Positions 55,640-64,000 of a DNA stretch of 64,000 nt are shown here, in pieces (position 1 is the stretch's first letter; each line of letters starts with the position of its first letter). Source of the stretch: Seriola aureovittata (Eukaryota > Chordata > Actinopteri > Carangiformes > Carangidae). Made by a program: the position numbers and the translations under genes. The notes under the pieces were generated by a model. The model saw only the letters and a list, made by a program, of their open reading frames with translations, was not told the origin of the DNA and searched no databases. The stretch lies in contig NC_079365.1 in NCBI RefSeq assembly GCF_021018895.1, forward strand, positions 3,365,501 through 3,429,500, given 5' to 3'.

Positions 55640-58600
55640 GTCACCAAAATGACATTTTTCTGCTCTGGGTCCATGTAGTGCAGATGATGCAGGATGACAT
55701 CACCAAAACTGTCCCATCAGTGATTTTCATTTTGACCTTGTTCTGGACCAAATGAACTGAACTACAGGTGTAAAAACAACCTACAACGCTTCAAACTGTT
55801 TACTCATAAATCTTAGAAGTGCAAGAAAAAAAATCAGATTTACAGAAAGAATCTTTTCTGTTTGATTTATCTGTATTAAATATAAAGTGATCCCTTGATT
55901 CAAACTGTTTTCTTTGGGCTCATACACCCAACCCTACACTTTAATGAAATGGTAGTGAGAGCTGACAACCAAGATAATGTCTTTAAAATATCAATAATAA
56001 TAACAATTAAGTCATGCTAAATCACATTAATGTTGATGGTTTCATATAATTTAACGCTGGTTGTACCTGGATGTTGTATAAGTGGATTCATCTAGACTAG
56101 AGACTGTCTCAAACACAGAAGGCAACTTCTGCATCTTAATGAGAATCAGTCTGAGGTTGTCATTCTGGACAAACTGAAATCATCATTACCAACAGTAAAA
56201 ACCCTGGTGAGTTATCTGCCTGTGGCAAAATGCTCCAGGTAATTTACGGTCAGAATCTGCCTTTGAGAAACATATTAAGGAGGTTTTCATAGTTAAATCT
56301 GGTTTCCTCCAGCTGAGGAATAACCCCAAACTAGGTTGTTCCTCTCTTTCCTTTATCCTATATGTGAGCCTTCACTGTTGACATTTGGACAAACCTCAAA
56401 TCTAATTTCTATCTTTTAGCTTTTGGGTCGTCCTTTTATGCTCCAGTATGTGTGAGCAGATCGTGTTGCCTTATTACTATTCTCCTGTTTAAACCTATTA
56501 AATGAGACTAGTAGGTGTGTTTTGTTTTTAAATGACTTCATAGGCTTAATTGCCAAAAAAAAAAAAAAAAATCACTGAGTTGCTGCTGCAGGCTTCCCCA
56601 GTGATAACATTGTGACCTCTTACACTGTTTAACACACCTACACATGTATCATACTGTATATTCTAATATCTTTTGTCGGATTTGTTATTTCAAAACAAAG
56701 GTTATATGTGGTGCCATTTACTGGGAGTGAAACGCCTCTTATCCCAGATTAATGATGATTCAATGACCCTTCTTAATGTCATTAAATGCCGGAGGCGTAC
56801 TGTGTGACTCAGAGTGCCCATGTATTATCCACAAGAGGCCTCTGTCTACGGACTATTGTCACACTCGGTGTGTCTACAGAACACTTTGACGCTAGGTTTT
56901 ATACCAGAAGACCATTGTGTATGGGTAATAAATCCCTGAGGTGGGTCCTATGGATGTTCAGTAATGGTGCATGTTGTAAACAAGTGCAGCAGAAGCAGAG
57001 TGAATCACTATGGGTTAGATTGTGTTGCTTTACACAGTGTAGTCCACCATTTAGATCTTTGTGTTTGTTGAGTTTGGATGTTAACTTTATCCTCTTCATT
57101 ATGTCACCCTGATGCCGGGTGGCTTTTGTTCTTCAGTGCCAAATGTTGCTGAGGATAGAGTTGGATTTGCTTTTAGTCTTTGAACTGAGAATATAAACTC
57201 CCCAGAAGAAAGACAGAGCTGAATGTGTGAGGTCGACTTGAAGGATAACTCAGAGTCTCAAATATCCAAAACAAAGACAGACTAAAGTAACACTGTCATT
57301 TCTAAAATCATATCTGACAATTCATTATACTGGTGAATAAAAGTCCCCATGACTAATTGTATAATTACATAAATAATAATTTTTTAGAATAACTTCCCAT
57401 TTTCAGCAGTGCTCTTCAGCTTTTATTTAAGGGTTATTGTTTAGCAACAGTAGTTAAGTGTAGCTTTTTTGGTCTATCAATTTAAATATAATGATCACTA
57501 ATATAGCTAAGGGAGCTATGCTCTAGATTTAATAAGATAACTTACTGGCTTTATATGTACGTTTCTCCTGGAAATCTGCACAGGCCTAAAACTGAGACAC
57601 AACCTGGCTTTTACTTCCTGCATCTTAAAGACCACATGTTCCAATGCTATATTTTTGCATTATTTCCTCCATTACTGACTGTTAATACACACCGCATGGA
57701 TGGGGACAATATAGGTTGTCGTCCAACACAGCGTCCAGGGGGGACAGATATGTCTCTATATGTGCCTATAAACTTATATAGGCCTCAGCAGCCTGAATGT
57801 TGACACAAGCATATTTTATAGGCTCAAGTCAAGTGGAGCATGAGACGTACGTTCAATTCACAAGTAAACATTTATTAAAATGGGATGATTTTTGCAGTGG
57901 GGGACCTGAAGAAAGAAGGAAACAATCATAAATCTGAGCCAAACCCCTTTGTTTCATGATACTCATAAATAAAACAGCTAAACCATTGAAACACCAATTG
58001 ACTTCACAATGAAGCAGAAGACACACAGAACAGTATATACGACCTGGTAGCAATTAAGCATGAATGGTAGATCTTTCCACTGCCGAAGGGAAAAAGGTAA
58101 AACCAGATAAGACAGTGAGATTTGTTCGGCTCAGGTTCACAAAAGACAGTCCAGAGCATTATTACAAACAGTGTGAAGGTCTGACAATATAAGACAACAG
58201 GCAGCTTGCAGCAATCTAAGGTGAGTGGCTCAAACAGGGAGCAGTCAAAATCTGAATCCTTTCCTAAAGGATTAGTTAAATATTCTGTATCTCTAATATA
58301 ATGTTAAGTTAAACAAAGACCAGATTTATGTACAGCCTACCTCTTCTGCACAGTGCTACAGAGCATACATCAATGTGGATCAATCAGGACACAATCGCAA
58401 TACAACTCTATATGTAAGAAAACCGGTCAGATTCCCAATAAAACATTACAACCAATCACAAATCTGCCTTAACTGCACACACAAAACTGTCATACCACAC
58501 ATCTACCAGGCCTCAGACCAAAAGGCACTAATGGCTCTCTCTAAAGGTACCGGTGATACTCCAACCCGAGATGCCAGCCCTCACATAATTAGAATAAGAC

Positions 58601-59380
58601 GCAGTGAAACCTCAAACAAACAAAGAACAAAGCAGAAAACATGAATTTAAACATGTTTCATGTATAAATTTGAGAAACATGAGTCTCCTCATCAACTCAC
58701 ACAGAGCAGGTGTCTTTTTATGCTACAGTTTTTCATCTCAAGTGGAGTGTAAACTTTATTGATATATCCGGGGGGGGGGGTTAATGATATTTTGACTTTC
58801 TTTTTTAAATTGGTGGCATTTCCTCTCAGGTTTTTTTTTTTTTAAGTGCAAATTGAAAATACAAAAGAAGCTGGAAACACACTTACCTTGCACAGTTAGA
58901 GGGAGACAGAGAGAAAAAAAAAATCTTAATAAGTTGAATTTCAAAGGGATCAAACCTCACCTCAGCCCGAAGCTTCATGCAATGAAACTGTGATTCTTTG
59001 TTGGGACCCGTCAGGTTTGGGATGATGTAACAGAATTGTACTTAGTGAGCAGAGCTGCTAGTGATATACATTCATACTCCAGAAACAAATATATTACTGT
59101 GGCATCTTTAGTTTACAAAAACGGTAAATTTGAATGTTCGTACAAACTCATCATAAGTTCAGGTTTTCACCTTTGTCCTCTTTGCTTTCACGCCTACTGA
59201 CTTGTGGTCTTTGTTGACAGCTGAGCATTTCCTGGTACATATCAATACAGGTGCATTCATACCTGGGAAATCTCACGTCTTTTGACAGAAGAAACAGTGA
59301 TCATACATCAGTAGAGGAAGCAGTAATTTACTTTGTATATTTTATGTGTATTTCAATATCTTTATCTTTCTCCTGCGGTC
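55640..59380. other. Intergenic, no gene recognised
   Basis: AT-rich DNA with a poly-A run at 56556 and poly-G at 58771. Several open frames of 65-110 codons (56786-57112, 57555-57803, 58375-58644, all plus) have no recognised similarity. No RNA gene seen. Confidence 0.4.
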
Positions 59381-59539
59381 TATAATGTCCCACTTGAAGG
59401 AAATGTGAACCCAAATGTAGACAACACAAAGAGCGGGGTTGATGGGAAAAAAGGCTTCTCCTTTCTACTGCTCTTAATAAACCTTGTTTTTGAACCTTTC
59501 AGCATCGCCTCTCTAAACACTGTGTTTGAGACCTGAAGA

Positions 59540-60530
59540 TAACACAACACCTCGTTGTAAATAGGCATCTCTCCTTCTATGGCCAGTTGGAGGAGATCTG
59601 ACAGCTGCTCTTGACCCAGATTTCTCAGCCTCTTTTTTACCAGTTTCAGCTTTGAAAACGAGCGGCTACAGCTACAGTTCAGCTACAGTTGCTACAGTAG
59701 CTACAGTTCCTGCATGAGTGGGATGTGTTTCCATGAGCCTGAACAGTATATGGAATACAGTGTGAGCATCAAATTCTACACCATACATCCAGCATTGCGT
59801 TGCTGGTCCTCTTGGGGACATTGGTATGATACAAGGAAGACTCTCAGCTCTGTTTGGAGTTTTGTCTCCTCCCCCTGCAAACCACAGAACTCACACAGTG
59901 AATTCATAATGTTGAGACCCAGGCCAATGTCCTTCTACTGTACTGCATCAATGAGGCTGTGCAGTGACATAATGACAGTTGACCAGGAATTTCTCCAGCA
60001 TGTCAATGTATGTTGTCATAGTGGCTTTGTGGAAACTCTCAGTGTCTCAGGACAGCAGAGTACACAGCCGCCAAGTCCAGGTCTTCCTGCTGGAGAACTT
60101 TGGAAGCAGTTGATGTTTTCCCGGAGCACTGGCACTGCAATTTCCAAACAGAGGAGTAATTCAAAATTCACACAAAACATTTTTGCCTCTCTTGCAGCCG
60201 TCTCAGGAGGCTCACACTTCCTCAGATCTTTAAGGTGGCAGCAGCCAGGAACTTTCTCACCGTCCTCAAGGCATTTTACCCACAGCTCCTCCATGTGTCT
60301 GAGAGCTTCTGTGGACCAAGTCTGCACTGACCTGGATTTTTTGTTTTCATAAACTAAAATAATGTGCACATACAATGCCTTTTCAATCTGCCTTTGTATC
60401 CTGCACTGTAGCCCTTTGTAAGGTGCACTTATGATGGCTTCCCCATTGTATCCCTGTCTGTGGATGTCTTCTGCATTTAGCTGATCCACCTCAAGTAGCT
60501 TCATCTGCAAGTTTTCCAGCACTTCTCCAG
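59540..60530 (-). mobile_element. hAT transposase remnant, ZMYM1-like type
   Basis: On the minus strand 60522-60016 gives NAEDIHRQGYNGEAIISAPY KGLQCRIQRQIEKALYVHI, matching the RNase H-like motif 'DIRGQGYD...MSG..KG.Q..I......A.YVHC' of ZMYM-type hAT proteins; the catalytic Asp position reads Asn (GYNGEA). After an interrupted region, 59690-59560 reads RSFSKLKLVKKRLRNLGQEQ LSDLLQLAIEG, the hATC dimerisation segment (ERSFS.L...K..LR...GQERLS.LALL.I). Stops and frame changes in between show that it is inactive. Confidence 0.75.
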
Positions 60531-60559
60531 TGTTGTGTCAGTTCACACTTAAAGAGAAC

Positions 60560-61310
60560 TAGTTCAAAGTTCAGTTCATACAGATGAAAATGAACTAATT
60601 CACTTTCATTTGTTCCATTTTTTTAATACATTCTTTTTCAATAGAAGCTCCTTCTACCCATCCATCACCAGCCCCGAATCACTGCCACTCCCAAACTAAA
60701 TGGATTATTGTACACCACTGAAGAATCACAATCACGTTCATCATTTGGAAACTGATTTGTTCAGTTCAGCGTTCACAAAAAATATGAAGTGTATGAAGTG
60801 AGAATTGGCAACTGCAAAAGCCATCTCCACCGCCTTTCTGTTAGATTCAATCCCCCTGACCATACCTCGCATGTGTGATTCGCTGCTGCAGTGCTCCTTC
60901 ATTCTGAATTTGGGAAGCCCTCACATGAAGACCTGCTTAAAAAGTCTGCTGCTAGAGCAGTATATGGCATCATTCTGAGACTGAGATTAGTCTAACCAGG
61001 GGTTTACGTCATTCAAGTCAGCCTGAAAAGAGGATGACAAGGCCTGAATTTGAGAATGTGATGAAAGCCTGATTGTGCTGAACCTGTTGGATTTGGTAAA
61101 TGTAGCAAAAAAAAAAATCAATCAATCTTTTTTTTCACCCCTCTCTATCTCTTCCCTCTCAATCTCCGTATCCGTCCTTCTTGTCTCCATGTCTTCCCTT
61201 TGCTTTTCTGTCTGTGTCTTTTCTATTTAACTTTAACCCTAAGATTTGGGTGTGGCTGACCATCTGTCCAAGTACAGAGAATGTTTTAGAGGTGGTCTTT
61301 GAGATAAGGT
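60560..61310. other. Intergenic, no gene recognised
   Basis: Contains a stretch (about 60545-60790) with TTCAGTTCATACAGATGAAA and CAGTTCAGCGTTCACAAAAA, wording common at the ends of fish hAT elements ('GTTCA...GTTCAC'). It probably belongs to the terminus of the neighbouring hAT copy. Confidence 0.35.
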
Positions 61311-61315
61311 AAGAT

Positions 61316-61453
<138 letters not shown>

Positions 61454-62206
61454 CTTTATTTATCCACTAGGTAAAATTCATGTGTCCATTAGCTCAATGT
61501 TGATAATAATAAAAATAGTTAATAATAAATAAACAATAATAATTAGATTAGTCCACTTCCTTTAACTGAGGTTTTGTATGGCCTGATGGCAGTGAGAACA
61601 AAGGATCTCCTGAACCTCTCTGTCCAAGTAAGAATGGGCCGGTGGAGCATGTAAAGGACGGGATCATCCACTGCAACATGTTCTTTCTAGGTGAACTGTA
61701 CGGAGTCTAGTGCATGTTCAACCTGTGGCCTCAGAAGGTGGAGAAGCAGCTGCTACAGGGTCTTCATGATTTGTGATGTGAGGGCCACTGGTCTGTAGTC
61801 ATTTATCTCAGCTAGTTGTCCTACTTTATCATGTCTACCAGAAGTAGACATGATGTTTTGGTGAGGCTGTGTCAAACCTGTTGTAGAACATGTTGAACTC
61901 ATTGGCCTTGTCCACATCACCTGATGTTGCCTGGCTGTTCTTCTCTTTATAGCCAGTGATGGTCCTCATCCTCTTCCACACCTCTCTGGTGTTGTTGTGC
62001 TGCAGCTTCCTCTCTACTTTCCTTTTGTCGTCCTCCCTCGCCTGCTTTAATCTCCTCTTCAGCTGTTGATAAGTAATAAATGAATAAAATAAAAGAATTA
62101 TTGTTGTTGTGCTGCAGGTGAGATTTGTTTTTCTCATCACACTATAAAGGTACTGTATATAAGCTCGGCGCAGCTGTCTCTTACTTATGTTCCATAAAAG
62201 ATCCAT
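61454..62206 (-). mobile_element. LINE fragment (L2/Rex-like), minus strand, 5' truncated
   Basis: Minus-strand frames read KRRLKQAREDDKRKVERKLQ HNNTREVWKRMRTITGYKEK and NSQATSGDVDKANEFNMFYN RFDTA, the region between endonuclease and RT in fish LINEs. From about 61690 to 61454 the sequence continues through 3' ORF-like wording to the tail ACTTTATT and the GATA array. The RT core is deleted, joining the two parts. A 50-bp AT-rich insertion at 62065-62115 interrupts the frame. Confidence 0.7.
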
Positions 62207-62209
62207 AAT

Positions 62210-63870
62210 GTGCCTTTAAGAATGTCATTGTTCACACACCATCTATCTTTCTCTTTTTCTCAGTATGACTGGCATGGCTCTGTTATGGTCGCTCTCTCAC
62301 ACTCGGCCATTACCGCCCTCATACATGCCTCTCTGATGTCACCTGATGTTCAGCATCACTCTCTGATCTGGAGCCTTGTGGCTGCACCTCATCTTAAATT
62401 GTTCGAAATTATTCGAATGAGAAGTAAGAATGCCATTGTCCACAGGATTTTACATTCAAAATTTATTTGGCATGGTAAAACTTCTGAAGTACTACTTAAA
62501 ATAGAAAGTATATCATTTATACTTTAAGATTCAACAATAATCATTTCCATTTTAAACGTCCGATTGAATCGTCAACTTTCATCTCTCACTGCAAGAAAAG
62601 ACAACTGAACACTGTAGTGTAACCAGCTGAATTTTCATAGATGTGATGCTTGACTGGCTCGACTCAGTTATTCCTGTTGAAGCTCAGGAATTAGACTGGA
62701 GTAGGTTGTATCACAAACATTTTAAGGGAGGAGACAAGCCACCACAAGAAGCCTAAATAGACATCTGCACACACTGTATTACTCCGCAGATCAGTTATTT
62801 GAGTCAGAAAGTTCTAAGTGTAGGTGCGCTTGTGTGTATTATTACAGTAGTTCAGTAGCACAGTATTTTTTTGTTGCACATTGCTCAGCTTCTGTGCTGG
62901 TGTTCCTGCTGCTTCTATAAACTGGGAGTTTTTTGATGGTAGGGTTTGATAGTAAGCCTATGATTCTCAACAAAACAGAAATAACAACAACAAGTGTTGC
63001 TCTAGCAGGTATTAAATGTGTGGCTTTTCCTCCGTGTAACACTCATATATACATTCATACATGGAAGTAGAATGTGTCCAACCTACATGCAGTCATTAGA
63101 TATTACTTACAATTATATTGTGTATTGGATTTAGGAACCTCAACAACAGCGACTTAGTGCACATTGGTAAATCTGACAATTCTTCTTGGAGCATCATTTG
63201 TTCCCTGTGCCTCCTGGTAAGCAGGGGAGGAATGTTTACTGTGCTTAGGAAAATCAATAGGCCATAGAGTGAAATGGGAGCTCAGACCTGAACCCGCTGG
63301 CTAGAGCAGCTTGCCATGCATCCCCTCTCTTAATTGATTGTATTGCTTTGTTTTGTGGTGGCTCACAGCTCATCGGAGGTCTAATGTGCTATATGTACAT
63401 GTGCAGGAAGAGCCAGACAGCAGGAGGTCAGGCTGGAGCGAGCAGCCTCTGCAGGACACCAGCAGGTCAGCAACAGTTCACTGGGCCGCAAGCTGAGAGA
63501 TGACTGTATTTTTCACACCGCTGTCATCACTGAAGGGGTCTCTGTATGAAGCCAGCTGTACTGCTAATCACACTTTATATGCATTTAATATATGAATGAA
63601 TGAACAGATGAATTTTTATCAAGTCCTCCAAAATAGTATCTAACACATTCCCAACATAGGTCTGCCAGGAAATGAGCATCCTGCAATCAGAAAACAGAGG
63701 TAGAAATTCAATCCCTAATGTGATCAAACTTTAGAGGACTACATGCTGCTCCAGCCATTAGCTGTTTGCACATTGTGCCATGGTTCAGTTCAACACCATT
63801 AAACACACAACACTATTTGCAAATGCAGAGTGAGGCTCTGTTCTATGTTGAGGCTGTAGTAATGAATTAA
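62210..63870. other. Intergenic, no gene recognised
   Basis: A plus-strand open stretch 62262-62526 follows a CTCTTTTTCTCAG acceptor-like site, but the peptide (YDWHGSVMVALSHSAI...) is not recognised and no donor or partner exon was found. The rest is AT-rich. Confidence 0.35.
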
Positions 63871-63876
63871 ATAAAT

Positions 63877-63878
<2 letters not shown>

Positions 63879-63972
<94 letters not shown>
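63879..63972. repeat. (TG)n microsatellite
   Basis: Perfect TG array of 94 bp, the longest dinucleotide array in the window; seen directly. Confidence 0.98.
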
Positions 63973-63975
<3 letters not shown>

Positions 63976-64000
63976 TCAAAACAACCCTCATTTCTGCTCT

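Noticed and set aside
56786..57112. 108-codon plus-strand frame
   Set aside because: No recognised similarity, overlapped by an open minus-strand frame, no start or splice context.
59714..60352. 212-codon plus-strand open frame
   Set aside because: Lies antisense to the hAT transposase remnant; the minus strand carries the recognisable motifs.
62210..62527. 105-codon plus-strand frame after an acceptor-like tract
   Set aside because: Peptide not recognised, no donor with partner exon, position directly next to LINE debris.
63785..63991. Poly-(His-Thr) open frame
   Set aside because: Translation of the TG/CA microsatellite only.

Overview
This window is vertebrate genomic DNA, most likely from a ray-finned (teleost) fish. 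Coding exons are small and split by AT-rich introns, and CA/TG, GATA and TA microsatellites are frequent. The repeats are a typical fish mix: hAT and Tc1/mariner DNA transposons, L2/Rex-like LINE 3' ends, and a Ty3/gypsy chromodomain element. The encoded HDAC11 also has an N-terminal extension relative to the human protein. Species is not determinable from the sequence alone.

Left half (about 1.7-31.5 kb, minus strand): one essentially complete gene, hdac11 (histone deacetylase 11). I rebuilt ten coding exons by reading conserved protein segments and checking GT/AG borders and reading phase at every junction. They join into 1113 bp including the stop (370 aa, or 367 aa from the second in-frame ATG), and every catalytic-site segment of the family is present. 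A non-coding first exon lies in a CpG-richer promoter region near 31.45 kb. One coding exon is only 43 bp. Intron 6 holds a second gene on the plus strand: a 306-aa single-exon coiled-coil protein with its own polyadenylation signal (18.6-19.6 kb).

The hdac11 introns are full of mobile DNA: a hAT element with an intact 8-bp target duplication that has been invaded by another hAT element carrying a transposase remnant (6.6-9.4 kb); a hAT-like MITE (10.3-10.8 kb); a LINE 3' end (11.2-11.45 kb); a decayed Tc1-like element (23.3-24.5 kb); and two copies of a dispersed repeat rich in AGGTCA half-sites (17.4 and 27.7 kb).

Right half (31.5-64 kb): no host gene could be supported. It is a repeat-rich intergenic stretch holding a gypsy pol remnant (33.5-34.9 kb), a TIR element (40.6-41.1 kb), a foldback MITE (46.5-47.0 kb), an internally deleted Tc1 element with about 205-bp inverted repeats (47.9-48.6 kb) inside a split LINE, a second copy of the hAT-like MITE in opposite orientation (54.1-54.6 kb), a third AGGTCA-rich repeat (55.2-55.6 kb), a ZMYM-type hAT transposase remnant (59.4-60.5 kb), and a LINE fragment next to a long GATA microsatellite (61.3-62.2 kb).

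I found no clear evidence of a new molecular system. The points most worth a second look are the nested antisense coiled-coil gene, the hdac11 leader with overlapping ATGs, the repeat family carrying nuclear-receptor-type direct repeats inside hdac11, and the nested hAT insertions with a truncated relative at 37 kb.
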